Shown here piece by piece: positions 1 through 18,933 of a stretch of 64,000 nt of DNA (positions are counted from its first letter, which is position 1; every line of letters starts with the position of its first letter). Origin of the DNA: Adineta ricciae (Eukaryota; Rotifera; Eurotatoria; Adinetida; Adinetidae); the NCBI GenBank assembly GCA_905250025.1, contig CAJNOJ010000006.1:434001-498000 (forward strand), read 5' to 3'. The notes under the pieces were generated by a model. The model worked only from the letters and a program-made list of their open reading frames with translations. It was not told the DNA's origin and did not search any database. The translations under genes were made by a program, and so were the position numbers.

Positions 1-179
1 GAGGTCTAAAATGAAAACCCCAAAAATATTATTAATTCGATTGGAAAACAAGAAAATCTGCATCCTACCAATGGGCATTTGCTCGGATCGCAGGGTTCAC
101 ATGGTTTGGTCTGTTGAGCAAGAATGGCTGAATAGACAAACGTTAAAGTAAGCAATGTAAAGAGACATCGAGTAGCCAT
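1..179 (-). CDS. secreted Cys-rich protein, 5' end only (cut by left edge)
   Basis: Partial gene. On the minus strand an ATG at 179 opens a signal peptide (MATRCLFTLLTLTFVYSAIL) followed by a cysteine-rich start, CEPCDPSKCPL. The coding exon is 69-179; a GTAGGA donor at 68 and a TTTTAG acceptor at 7-6 give a 63-nt intron, so exon 2 begins at position 5 and runs off the window. The C-x2-C-x4-C spacing after the signal peptide resembles the start of insulin-like-growth-factor-binding (IGFBP-type) domains in small secreted invertebrate proteins. Only about 13 residues of the mature chain are visible, so the family is an inference; other Cys-rich secreted domains could start this way. The signal peptide and splice sites are seen directly. 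Confidence 0.55.
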
Positions 180-2725
180 CGTCTTCTAGTGTTGTAAAAA
201 TAAAATGGTAGATATGTTGTTTGCTCTTTCTTCGTTCTTTCTCACTATCGTTGCTTGAGATATTATTTATGTCCGTTTGCGGTTATACAGGCGAGCAGCG
301 CCGACGACGACGACGACGATATATTGACAAGTCCCTTACTAACATAGGGGAAGAGAGAGGGAGAGAAGAGAAAGCTAGTACAAGCAACTAGCGTACAGTT
401 AGATATACAGAGAAGAGAAAAAAATACCAAGCGACATATGGTTGTATTACTACACATCTTCCAGATCTATTCCAATCTAGCATATCTATGTTTACTTATC
501 AATCTGACCAAGGAAACTAGCGTCCTTCTTTTCTACGTTTTCTTTCCTATAGAAAAATTTGCGAGATATACAATTAATTCTTTTATCTATAGACATTTGA
601 TGGTACTGTCTTATTCCTATTGCATAAACTCTACTCCTACTCCTTTTTCTCTCTCTCTCTTTCTCGCTGTTGATATTCTCATGTACACATACACATATAT
701 ATTTGCTTGCATTCAGATTATATAATAGACATATATCAGAGCAGACAGGAAGGAGATTGTGCGATGCATATGCACCAAAGAAAATGGATAGCAACGTCGA
801 TCTTGATGTTGTCCTTCAATCATTTACAGAAAACGAAGGCTAATATGATGTTGTTTAACCGGAATTGTATTCATTAAAATAGCAAAGGTCACATTCTTCT
901 ACTCGTATCCAAGAACTTCGAAAGTATTCAATGCGATTTTTAACGGTGGATTATTTTGATTCTTTCGCCTTAGCAGAACGTTCATTAAATGTTTAATTAT
1001 ATAAAACCTGCGTTGGATAATTGCTTTGAGCGGCATCACCTACGCATGAACTGGAGATGAATCCACAGTTTTCATATTTATCAAAGTCATCAGCTTCATC
1101 GACTTTTGTTCATAGCAACTTTGTTAACCATCGTAATTAGACAGAAAGTATAAAAGTGGATACATCTACTAATTCAACGCTTGCAAGTATTTACTCACTT
1201 TCCTTCTCCATAGTTTTACTATAAATTATGCAAATAGAATATTTATATATTTATAATTTTGCAGTGAAACTTCCGTTTTGAATAGCTAATCCAGGAAAAA
1301 GTCATGAAACTCCTGCTATAGACTATATCATAACTATGAGCCATTTTATAATCATGAATGTTAGAGATACGTGAACAAGGTATATATATATAAACTATAA
1401 TTATTCAGCTATGAATTTAAAAGGTCAGTGTTTTGAATTAGCATATACTAATTCACCGACAAACAGAAGTACTCTGCTTATTCTTCCAGGTAAAGAGTAA
1501 TTCGTTCTAAACTTAACGGAATTAGTTAAACAGTGTGTTTTACATGAAATTTTCTTGAATGGCAAGATAACTTAGTCGTGATCGAGCAGGATAGACTTAC
1601 TCGTTTTTACATGTCGCTGTCTGCTGTCAAGGACTTGAACAGAGAATAGTCACGAGAACTCTGACGCCATAAACAATATTTATGCTCATAATCGTTGCCT
1701 AAGCGGTTTTCGTTTATATATAATCCTTATTTAACGTTAATTGAGGATTTATTTTATTTTTTATCTGATGTATAAAAAAGACGTACATGAAGGGAAAGCA
1801 CATTAGTTTCCTTTAGATCTAACCTCTGGTTGAGCTTCGTTCTTAAAGCACACATCGATGTAGGCTGACTTTCGCATTCCTTTGCCAATAATCATCACAA
1901 AACCTGATCTTTCTAGGTCTTAATTAGCATAGTGAATTTTTATTCGAGTTGTGCGAGATACATAGTTAATCAAGAGTTTTTATCGACCGCCTGGGAGAGG
2001 GAAATATTGTGCCACATATTTGATGAGAATATTTCACAAGTTTCGATTGAATACTCGCCTAAGGACTACTCACTTGTATCTATAGAGTTATTTAACCTTT
2101 GAGTTCATCATTTCATCAAACAAAGTTACAAGTTTATGACTATCATTTCATTCGTAATTGAGTTATGAATTACCTTTGTTACCGGAGTTTCGATCGGTCA
2201 GTTTTGCTTTGAATGCTCTGTGGAAATGTTCTTCGAATAAACTGATTAGAGTAGATTATATATTGATATAGAAAAAAACGCCTAATTGACAATTAAAATC
2301 GAGATATCGAATAGAAACAAAAACGCTATCTCTTCTCCTACGTTCATTAAATATTTCATATTAGGAAAAATTACTCTAGTGGGAAATCATCCAACATGTA
2401 TGAGTGTTAGAAAAAAACGAGTCATCCTTCAATTCTTGATAAGTTCATTGAATAAAAATATGGAGACGAGTCTTGCGAGGAAAAAAACGTGAAACTCATT
2501 TTCATCGTTTACCAATATGTCAAAATCTCACTTTATCGCATCAATGATTACATAGTTTTGAATTAATACTACATATCTATATATATACGGTAAGATGACA
2601 ACGACACAGCATTCTATTAAACAGAATAATAGATCCGCATATATTAGCAATTAGTTTTCACAAAGTTTTGCTCTTTGTAATGTCTTGTGGAATAGAAGAT
2701 ATATCATTTCTTTTCTTTTATTAAG
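180..2725. other. intergenic, no gene seen
   Basis: About 2.5 kb with no ORF that has a protein-like composition on either strand. A short GAC trinucleotide run lies at 301-319, and CT- and A-rich tracts occur throughout. It should contain the promoters of the secreted gene to the left (minus) and the peptide gene to the right (plus), but I can place no site with confidence. Confidence 0.6.
301..319. repeat. GAC trinucleotide run
   Basis: About six GAC units in the first intergenic region; not inside a supported exon. Confidence 0.7.
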
Positions 2726-3046
2726 ATGTCAACTACGTATATGGTTTCGTTCGGCCTTCTAATTTCATTGCTCGTCATTCTCTCGATTTCATCAATCACT
2801 CGTCCAGCTTGTGCTGTTTCCCATTTTAATCGCGAGAACCCAAATTATGATAGCAGCGAAGATAAGGATATTCGATTGATGATTTATCCTAAATACATGA
2901 ATTTACCACGTCTTCAACGCTCATCTATCTATGGTCCTCGCACCATTCGTAATTCCTGGTTTCGTGCATCGACTTATCAACATATGAAGCCCAGTGGTTC
3001 AATCGATGAAAAACCTGCTGGAGATAATCTTTTACGATGGGGATGA
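2726..3046 (+). CDS. putative secreted peptide / neuropeptide precursor ending in RWG
   Basis: A single open exon of 106 residues. Residues 1-30 form a clear signal peptide with a hydrophobic core and an A-x-A-like end (RPACAVS). The rest is small, hydrophilic and Tyr/Pro/Arg-rich with no folded-domain signature. The chain ends LLRWG immediately before the stop, and a C-terminal Gly is the standard donor for peptide alpha-amidation, giving a possible -LLRW-amide. Monobasic Arg sites and a GPR site could be cleavage points; there is no strong dibasic site. Lower-case-like AT-rich flanks and a nearby AATAAA-like stretch after 3090 fit a short mRNA. The next gene downstream has the same architecture. 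I do not recognise the family; precursor status is inference from signal peptide, size and the Gly end. Confidence 0.5.
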   Translation: MSTTYMVSFGLLISLLVILSISSITRPACAVSHFNRENPNYDSSEDKDIRLMIYPKYMNLPRLQRSSIYGPRTIRNSWFRASTYQHMKPSGSIDEKPAGDNLLRWG

Positions 3047-3322
3047 CTTTGATTAACGTTTAAAGGAAATATTCAATTTTTCTCTTGCTTTTTAATAAAC
3101 ATAAGTGACATCCAGATTGAGTCCATGTCGTGTAAGAAGGAACACGAAATTTAATAAAGAGTATATATATTTAGTCGTATATCGAAATAATGAACATATG
3201 TCATCTCAATCAATTTTGAGTTGCTCCATCACATCAACCCCCACACACTAAGCTATACTCTATTTATATGTGTATATATAATTAGAAATTAGCGTCACTA
3301 TGCATGGAATAGTATTTAGTAA

Positions 3323-3681
3323 TTGGGGGTAACAATGAATATCTATTGTACAGCAATCTTATTTCTTGCCACTTTCATGCAATTGAGTATGAGAAGAGTA
3401 ACATCTTCGCCATTGGAACGCCATGCAATCGATCATAAACCAAAGAACGAAGAAACTGAGAATATCAAACAGAATCTTGTTCCATGGATATTACGACGCA
3501 ATCCACCTCTATGCGATTACCGGTTACAATTTCGGCCACTCCCACTAACAACAGCTCTTTGTGGATACGGTTAGTATTGCTTCTATTCTTTCAAAGCGAT
3601 CGTCGCAGCATCCTGATTTGTTTAGGACACTACGGTAAGAGTGAACAAGTAAACCATGTACATCCATTCAAATACGGTTAA
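3323..3681 (+). CDS. putative amidated-peptide precursor, two exons
   Basis: Exon 1 is 3323-3569 and exon 2 is 3626-3681, joined by a 56-nt GTTAGT...TTTAG intron in the correct phase, giving 100 residues. A second Met at 3335 may be the real start. A hydrophobic signal segment lies at residues 6-20. A dibasic RR near residue 59 precedes NPPLCDYRLQFRPLPL, a second Cys 14 residues after the first, then HYGK (amidation plus cleavage signal) and a last segment ending HPFKYG at the stop. The product could therefore be a Cys-looped Tyr-amide peptide and a second Tyr-amide peptide. If the intron is retained the chain stops earlier, at CGYG, again a Tyr-Gly end. Family not recognised. Signal peptide, RR, GK and terminal Gly are seen; processing is inferred. 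Confidence 0.5.
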
Positions 3682-4314
3682 GATGGGTTGGTCAATCTTT
3701 TTCCTACAAGTCGTACGAAAATAAAAATGTAGCCAAAGACTTTATTTAAATAAACAAAGACGATTCTGTCTAGTATAAATTCAATGTTGACATCAACGTT
3801 CTGAGCAGATTCTCTCGAAATCTTTGAATATTTATTCATATCTCGATTATTCGAATGCTTTCAATTTCAATATGGGTCCACTGAAAAACAAAACGAATTA
3901 AAATCTATTAAACATCAACAAAAGTTAAATAAAGAAAAAGCTGAAAGCAAAACAGAACAAAAGAAAATGTTTATCTAGGATTAAGTATATCTAAAGGAAT
4001 CTTTTCATCTCGAGAGATTTTGCCGGATTTTCTATGTATAACAATGGAGATACATAGCAAAGAAAAAGGAAATCGAACAAGAAAGAACATAAATAGCCAC
4101 TAAATCAGGAGAAACGAAAGTATACAAATGATTTCAGGGACGTTTGTTTTTCTTCGTAAGCATATACATACACACATACATGTATAGAAGCACTGACAAA
4201 CAAAAAAAAACAAGAATGTGAGTACAACATTTGCTGAAATGAATCAGAAAAAAAGAAACAAGAAAATATGTTTTTTAGCGATCAGATCATTTCGAGATGT
4301 TGTTTTGTAGTTTT
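3682..4314. other. intergenic, 3' flanks
   Basis: A-rich spacer between the plus-strand peptide gene and the 3' end of the minus-strand CHD4 gene. AATAAA occurs near 3718 and 3749 for the upstream gene. No coding signal seen. Confidence 0.5.
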
Positions 4315-10732
<6,418 letters not shown>

Positions 10733-12779
10733 AGTGATAATCAATCTTATCCGCTTCTGTTTATTAGTTGACTATCATCTAAAGTAATTTTTAGAGAAAT
10801 GAAAATAATCAACAAAAACAAAAGTACAACACCACCCACACACGAAAAATTTGTCCTCCCATCTTGCTTTTTTTTCCGTTCTTTCCTCTATACTGCCGTC
10901 TGTTTATTAATGATGATGAGTTAACTGACATTAATTGAACTCCTTCTATCGTGGCAGAAATACTACTAGCCAAAGATGTCATCAGTAAAGCGCGACATGT
11001 CGACGATTTTTCTCGATGCATGTAGCGACAGTTGGACATACAATTTAATACGTCCAATGAATGTTTGACATGACAATCGCAATAGATAGCGCTCGAATAC
11101 TAGTTAAGATATTGATTTTAATTTGGAGAAAAGTCTAGAGAAAGTATTTTTTGTTATCTTACGTCATATCTCATTTGAATCATTCGAACGTGTTTTCATT
11201 CGACCGTTGTTTAATTATTAGAGATATTCAAAAAGAAATATGTTAACGCCTAAATGCATGCACTTCACTACTCTATCGACCCTTAGTTATATTTGTATCA
11301 TGGTAATGATAAAAAATCTAATAGAAACAGAAGAGAGAAGAAAGAAAGAAAGATTAACAATACCTATTAGAAATTTGTTACTGCTACATGCCCGAAAGCT
11401 GTTTATCACCTAGAACAGCAAACTATGCGAAAGAATGTGCATTTGAAATTTTTGGCAAGGAATCAGACCGAATTCTCTCAATGACTTATCGTACGAACAA
11501 TCAGAATTGCGTTCTACGATGGTCAAACTTGAAAGCAATTGAATTTCAACATTTGATTGCAATCATGCAAGTGAAAATGATTTTTTTCTCGAAAGTTACT
11601 TTACTTTGCGCTTTCATTAATTATTCATGAACTCTGAAATCGGATTCTCTTTTGAATTACAAGAGCTTTGTAAAGAAACTTTTGTTTCTTTGTTTGCGGA
11701 TCAAACTACTGAAGCTTACCATAGATAATTTCATTTTTTCATTTGCCTTTTGATCTCATCCCTTTCAAATAATCTCTCATGAGAAAGGTGTTTCAGTTTG
11801 CTTTGATAAAACCTTTGAAATCAAAATTCTGTACGTAGCACTTGTGTCGTCGTATGTCATCGCTAGAGTAGTGGTTCAAACAACTATTAACAAAAGAATC
11901 ATTTGATAAAGTTCGGATATCTTACGGCATATGTGAGAAGCAAACGAAACTATCGTTAGCAAGGACAGGAGATAAACTGCACTTGATCAGAGTATAATAC
12001 CATTCTCATTCGACTTATCTATCCTTCAATATATTTGAATTGTTTTCTAGAAGGTCTGCTCTGAGTACCATATTGACAGTCGCAGATGCAATGATAACGT
12101 GATCCTTCAGTATACTGTTTCGAACATTCCACTATCGTTGTCATGTTCTTTTTTTTTATTTCCGTCAGAGACAACCCAACAGAACGGAGTCATTTAGCCT
12201 GACCGAAACTAAATACATATTCGCGTTCTTTGACAGTTACCAAGAACGACATAATTTAAATAGTTTTTCTTTCTATTAGTCATCTGAAACTGACTGACAG
12301 AAGTAGAAGATAAATAATTCCTTCAGTGGCATGCCACATTAGTTTACTTCTATAGATTATATGCACTATTAATCATCATTAATGCAGATGCTCATCATCG
12401 GAGTTACTACTCTGAGGTTCTTCGATATGAGTATGATCCAGTACTCTCTGAACAGGGAAATTGTTGGCTTCCTCAACAAATAATTTGAAACGCACTGCTA
12501 ATGTACTTGTTGCTCTCATAGATCACTGCCAATACGCATCAATGTCAAAAATGTTTGCTTCTGCAAACTATTTCCGTTTCAGATATCAAGTCAATTGACA
12601 TTTTTCATTTGAGTCTTGTGTCATCTTTGGTCTATGGGTGCATGAGTTATCAAGCTGACCTTAATCGAGACTTTTATTAATGTGCAGTGATAGAAACATC
12701 ACAATATGTTCATTCATTCGTCCTTCCTAGCAAGATGAGGAATATCTATTAACAAAAATTTTTAGGCTGAAAACATCTA
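10733..12779. other. intergenic, CHD4 upstream / GPCR downstream
   Basis: About 2 kb without a convincing coding exon. The region next to 10733 must hold the CHD4 promoter on the minus strand. A GA-rich run lies near 11330-11353. Short ORFs here have no domain-like content. Confidence 0.5.
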
Positions 12780-14301
12780 TTAGACAGTACTCTCCATTCG
12801 ATCAAGGGCTTCGTCTTGATCGCCTCCTTGAGAATTAATTAGTTTTTGTTTTTGTGATAGTTCAATGTAACTATTTCCGGTTGACATTGTTGTTGAGGTT
12901 ATATCGAGACAGTTTTCTTGATGATTATCATCGATAGTTGTTGCCTGCTGCGATTGTTGGTATTGTTTTTCCAAATCGGTTTTCGTGATTCGCCGATGAT
13001 TTGTACCGTTCGTTGTTGAACGTGCAAATTTGAAGTATTTTCGAAATGGTGTTTGCTGAAGAATCTCGCTAATCACTTGATAGACTTCTTGACGGAATTT
13101 CTTTCCCGTTAGAAAATAAATATAGAATTCCAGAACTGTGTCGATCAGTGTTAGCATACGCAGAATCAGGTAAACGTTCGAAGTTTTGATATCTTCGCTA
13201 AAACCGGGACGGTTGATACGATAACTGGATTTCACATAAACATAAGTACTTGCGATGCTATTGGTCGTTAGAAACACACAGCTGGTTGTTAAAGTAATCG
13301 TTGTTTCATAACTAACATCCTTCTTTGTTATGTGTGCTGGTCTCGGAGTTGATGCGTCTGAAGATGGAACATCCTTCGATGAAGATAATTGTTTGCGCTC
13401 ACGAATCGAATTGATTTGAGTTAAACGGTCAGGTGATGGGCTTTTTAGTACGCGAACGATAATAATGATGTTGGTTAAAGCGACAATCCCAAACGGAATC
13501 AATGATGTGACAATAAAGTTAACTACTGGAGCATTGTATGATAATTCTCCCATGGATTGAAAGCCACCATAAGAAAAATAGCCCATTTGCCGTCCAAATA
13601 TAATATTACAATAGGTAAATGTACTATTTTTATAGTCAGTATTTGTAGTATCTACAAGATCAGGATAATAGAAAAGATGCCAATTGTACAAAACGCCACA
13701 TAACATCATTAGTAGGATAATCGCAGAAACATGACGAGGTGTGGGTTGTGGTAAGAATCTTGAATGTACAATCGTGCAAAGACGTATGACACCAGCAAGG
13801 ATGACGAAGCCGACTGACCAGGAGACGAAGATATCGCTGCTCCGGGATAGGATGCATATAACTCTTGATGCATTCAATTGTTCGTCTTGAACGAATAGTT
13901 TAGTTTCGAATATAAATGCCCAGAGCAAAGGAACAAAGTCGAAGATTGTCTTCAATAGTAATAATAAACCAGTCGATGTACCCCGAAGCTAAAACAAGAA
14001 AAGAGAATCATTTATCTCGATCAAGAAGAGAAAGAAAGTAGGTTCAGACCGGTTTTCGTAGAAAGATAATACAATTGAAGACTTTGCCAAACAAACCAAA
14101 TGTGATGAGAACAATAGATATGGTTTGAACTATTTGTGCGTATCTAATAAAGCGAAGAATAGTTCTTGTCAATCATATTTACATTGTGAATGAATCTTAT
14201 TCTTTCGCTGTTCAGTTTCGTGAGAAGGGGCAAATCTTTTGATTACAATTGTACTTAGTTTTCATTATCATCAAGTAAGAAAATCGTCTCTCGTTAGTCA
14301 T
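12780..14301 (-). CDS. rhodopsin-class G-protein-coupled receptor (peptide-receptor-like)
   Basis: The main exon, 12780-13988, holds TM2 to TM7 and a long Gln/Ser/Thr-rich cytoplasmic tail ending MESTV. An upstream exon at 14050-14164 encodes TM1 (IVQTISIVLITFGLFGKVFN) and joins in phase through a weak GTCTGA donor. A first exon at 14255-14301 (MTNERRF...) also joins in phase, but this start is tentative. TM5 (NFIVTSLIPFGIVALTNIII) and TM7 (LTLIDTVLEFYIYFLTGKKF) match the pattern of FMRFamide-type invertebrate peptide receptors. The DRY site after TM3 reads IRLC and the TM7 NPxxY site is replaced, so the receptor is divergent. Predicted length about 456. The ligand cannot be told from sequence; the subclass is inference. 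Confidence 0.75.
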
Positions 14302-17300
14302 TAGAATTGAATGTCGTGCGACAGCTGTAATAGTATTATGTCCGATCGCGTGTTTATGCGCATATAAATGATCTAGATATGTTTCTATCAAAAACAAATT
14401 CCATTGAAACAAAAGATTTGTCTTAGTTCTTCTTTAGCTTAATGTTTATTCGATCTAATTCGTATATGATTAAGTCAATACTCAAATATCTTGATATCAT
14501 TCCCCGTTGGTTTCCTTCTGTTTCTGCTTTTTTTCATCGCCTAGACCGTTTTATGTGAGAAACATTTGTGACCTGAGAAAATATGTTGTTTATGTATCAG
14601 TGCGATTCGAGGTGTCAGATGTATATTTCTCAATCACTAAGCCTACGTCAATCTCTACCGAACATATAAATACATAAGTGAAAAATCCAATCTCTGTTAA
14701 TACATTTATCAATCGTCAAACAAATCTAAACAATAGCTTTCTCCCCTTTTATTCCCATAAGACGATCTAATCTGATTGATGATCAATATTTTATTTTATA
14801 TATACTTCTCTGCTGTGTTTTGAAGAAAGATTGTTTGTCTTTGAGAGCATTGGTTTATACATCCAATATCATACAAATCGTTTCCAACGCGTGCGCCACT
14901 TGTATTCGCATTTTGACATGATGCAAGACAACGAACAATATCCTCACTCATTTAGTCAATCAAGTTCATCGTAGAAGAAAATGCCGAGTAATAATCTAGA
15001 AAACGAAACGTAGCAGCATGAGAATATTTAGATCTAAACTTCTAAAGAAGGATAAAGCAAAACCAAATCTGAAGATTTTACTTTTCATAAAAGAAGATTT
15101 ATCTCTATGACGTATGCATACTTATTAATAATCGTGTTTCAAATCCAACAATTCTTCTTTTTCTCCTTTCTCTCTCTTGTGCTCTCTACAAATGGATAAA
15201 AAGGAAACATTGACTTACAAGAAACAAACAAGACTATGAAAGAGAAAGAGAAGAGAGCAAAAGAAGAAGAAATCGTTCTCGAATGTAGGGCTTTCATTTA
15301 CCCCATAATCATAATGACAAAAATCAATATAATCTGTTGTTAAAGATCAGTTGTAACTAATTTGTTAACTAGCACGTTTCAAAGCTAATTTTGACGTAGT
15401 GACAAACGCTAATGCAAAGATGACTATAATGATTGATGTCGATTTTTGGGCAACAATGCACTCGGTGAGAGTCTATGGTACTACTATTTTAACGAATCTC
15501 TTTTTTGTATATGAAAAAGTAGAAAGAGAAAACGGAAATACGTTTGAATAACTTTTCCAGAGTTGTTGGTAGTTAACAGCAAGATCTTTCAGTAAGTTTT
15601 GTTATTATTTCTAACATATCGCTGGTAAACAACAATAGTACTGACGATAAAGAAGAAAAATGACTTCTTCCTATTACTGACTGATTATAAAGTCATGTCA
15701 ATGTTAGAAGAAATGCTTACAACGTGTGAAGAGAGATCACTAATACACATATAAAGATGTCAGACACAAGTCACTTTCGATCTAACCTGATTAAACACAA
15801 AATGATTCAATTATCCATCATCAACATATTTGCCTATAGAAACAGAATAATCAACAAATTCATTTTCACTCACTTAGAACTCTAGTAAGAAGAAACTCAG
15901 ACGATCTTGTTTTTCTCTCGGATCTTCTAATCATATTCTTAGATCTGATCTTGAAAAGTATCTGTCATTTTCAAAATATGCTCTTATGTCGGCTGAGATT
16001 TTGGTTCAGTTTCTATGAACAAATGCAACATTCACTACATAAACCATCAGAAAAACAAGCGAGATGTCATGTGTCATTGATTGAAGATTCGTCTGATAAA
16101 GAAGAAGTTGATTAGTCTCGTGAAGCATACTAAACTATTTTTCCTGAAGGATGAAAAGAAGAGCTGTTCATACATATTCATACGATCAACTTCGACAACA
16201 ATGATGAAGAACTACCTGCGCCAGTTCTACTTGATCCTGGAAGTTCAATCAGGAAAGATTTGCCTGAGACAAACTAGAATATCAAAATACATCGCAGGCG
16301 TTTGCTTTTCGTCGTACTATCTAGTAAGTAAATCAATGTTGCAGACGCAGAGAGGAAGATAGAGAGAGAAAAGCTTCGGATGAATGACTTGTTTTCTCTT
16401 CTTTTATCTTCGGTGGAAAAAGTTTTTTTTTTTATAATTAATGAAAACTCACCTTCTCAAACTATTTTTGATGAATAGATTATGTTAAGCTTTGTGTAAT
16501 CTCACTGATTCTCTGCTCTTCTGAACAGAAACATTTATAATATAATCTGTGCTTTTCCTGTTTTATTATGATTCGAGAAAATGAAAAGGAAATTCTATTA
16601 ATAATGGTTTTTTCTTTTTTCGTAGGAGAAGTTTCTCACTTCATTCACAAAGAAAAACCAATTGTCTAATGTAACCGAGTGAAGACACTTATAATCAGTC
16701 GTTTATCAAGGTCTTCTGTTTCTTCATTTTGTTTAATCTATTCTCTTACAAGTCTAACTCGAGAATAAGGGAGCAGTAAATCTCAATAAAAGATTCCCTT
16801 CACTATTTTGGTTAAGTGCATTCTATCGCAGTCGTGTATAGTCCTACAAACAACAGTGACTAGGAAGAAAAGAGAGAAGAGAGGGAGAGAGGAAAAAATG
16901 TCGCATTTTTCTATCTCTGCATAGAATTGTTTTCGGTCGTCATCTATTATAATTATTACTATTGTTGTATTGCCGTGAGAGAATCTCTCTGTCTTGTTTC
17001 TAATAATAGGGTAAACAGATAATAATTCATCATTATTTCAATTGTTGATAATCGTTGCATGAAAAGAAGCCGTTGAATACAATGGAATATATTCAGATTT
17101 ATGTTTTATTCAAATAAATATTGTTGATTGATGTGTGCACGAATACGACATAAAAACGTCAATTACAAAACAAGGTTGACTAGAATTTTCGTTAAGTCTG
17201 AGCGAGAAAAGATATACAGAAATAAGAATTGAGAGAAAAAGAAAAGAGAACGAAAGAAAGATTCTAATCCGTAGATGAGTACTGTTCATTGTCAGTTGAC

Positions 17301-17334
17301 GATGAAACTGAAAATACGCAGATCGCATTCACAA
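14302..17334. other. intergenic, no gene seen
   Basis: About 3 kb of AT-rich sequence with purine-rich runs such as 15239-15275 and 16865-16900. It lies upstream of the GPCR and downstream of GNB5, both on the minus strand. ORFs of up to about 90 codons are low-complexity or lack any recognisable motif. No tRNA-like or repeat structure was noticed. Confidence 0.5.
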
Positions 17335-18933
17335 TTAAGCCCACACCTAAACGCATGATAAATAGGATTTTGATGATGATAGACAGAGAATCTCACTCGA
17401 ATTGTACAATCCCAAGAGCCAGTCCCAAGTGCGGTACCATCCGGCGACACTTTCAATGAACTCACACGATTTTCATGTCCATATAATGTTGCTACTCGTG
17501 ATCCTTTCAACGTATCCCAAACGTTAACGCAGTAATCACTGTAACCGCCAAAGAGAAGTCGTCCTACATGCAATTAAGAAATGTAGTTATAACCGAATAG
17601 AATATTCATTGAACCTCTGTTTACCACTCAACGAAAAATCGACCGCATTGCACGAGAAAATAATTGATTCTTTTTTAAATATAGCTACTTGTCGATCAGC
17701 TCGTAAATCGAATAAACGACACTAGTCGAACGAAAAAACAAAAGAATGGTAATGTGGAGAAAAACAAATCTATTTTCTTCTTTTCATTACGGTGGCATCA
17801 TCTGATGCTGAAACAAATGCGTCGCCACTGGGATAGAATCGAACGGCATTCACGTCTGATTCATGACCTTCGAATGTCTGAACATAGGCACCAGTTCGAA
17901 TATCCCAGACCATTGCTATATGATCAGAGCTCTACAAAAACAGACAATAAAAACAAAAGAAAGGCATATAAACATTCACATTACTCCTGATACGAAAATA
18001 TTTCCGGCCTCAGATGGCGATATATCAATACCCATGACATCAGCTTGGTGGCCTTGGAATGTTTGAATGGCGACGCTACTTTCAATATCCCATAATTTCG
18101 CTGTGCTATCGCCACTTGCTGTTAAAAGCTAAAATAGAACATAGGTTGACATTTTTCTTTTCAAAACTTCTCCGGGGATGTCTGGGTCAAACATATAAGT
18201 TGCTACATCAAAAACTTGAGGGTGCATAACATCATCTATGTGAAACGTTTCGACAACGATTACCTGCTGATCTGAATGCATGAATTTGCATGATGATATG
18301 TAGTTCGCATGTGTTGCCACCACCTTCTTGTGTTTATTGGAGTCATCATCAGCCGATAGTGGATACAATGTTAATTTATTATCCAGTCCTCTACAAATTC
18401 AATCAGATAGTGACCTAGTTCTGTCTAAGACATTCTATTCTTGATGAAGTTTACCCGCAAGCAACCGTAGTTGCTGAAGGAGAATAGGCACAAGCTAATA
18501 CCCATGTCGTTGGCATCGTAATGGCATGCTACAAGGAAAATGATCAGCAAAAAGCAACTTTTGAATTTTTGATATGCACTTCTTTATTCGTTGTGAATGC
18601 GTCCCAGACAATCAATTTGCCGTCTTGAGATGTACTAACCATGTGTCGTTTGTCATTGGACCAATCTAATGCTAAAACTTTGCCTTGATGACCTTTTAAA
18701 ATTCGTCGTGATTTGGTCGCAAACGGCGGTAGAGCATCAAGTTTTTCAGCAATGGTCGTTACTAAGACGGAATTAACATAAGAACAAATTAAAAATAATT
18801 AACAAGGTAATTATTTACATTCCATATCATTAAATTTCGCTCGCTCTTCTTCGAGCCGAGACTTTAATGAATCGGCTTCACGAACAAGATCATCAATTGA
18901 TTCAGTTGCGTTACGTTCAATAACCATGGCCAT
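17335..18933 (-). CDS. GNB5: G-protein subunit beta-5 (WD40 propeller)
   Basis: Seven-bladed WD40 beta subunit of the G-beta-5 class, which in animals pairs with R7-RGS proteins to regulate G-alpha signalling. Nine exons: 18819-18933, 18580-18761, 18455-18528, 18264-18390, 17985-18128, 17791-17931, 17625-17721, 17397-17563 and 17335-17346; 352 residues, the same as the short vertebrate form. The N-terminal helix ([17 protein letters not shown]) and blades with [45 protein letters not shown] and [17 protein letters not shown] follow G-beta-5 rather than G-beta-1-4. The last exon is only 12 nt and supplies VWA plus stop. The gene lies head to head with DNAAF10, 175 bp apart. Confidence 0.96.

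Noticed and set aside
16081-16362. 93-codon plus-strand ORF in the 3-kb gap
   Set aside because: Lys/Ser-rich with no signal peptide, domain, or splice partner; could be chance.
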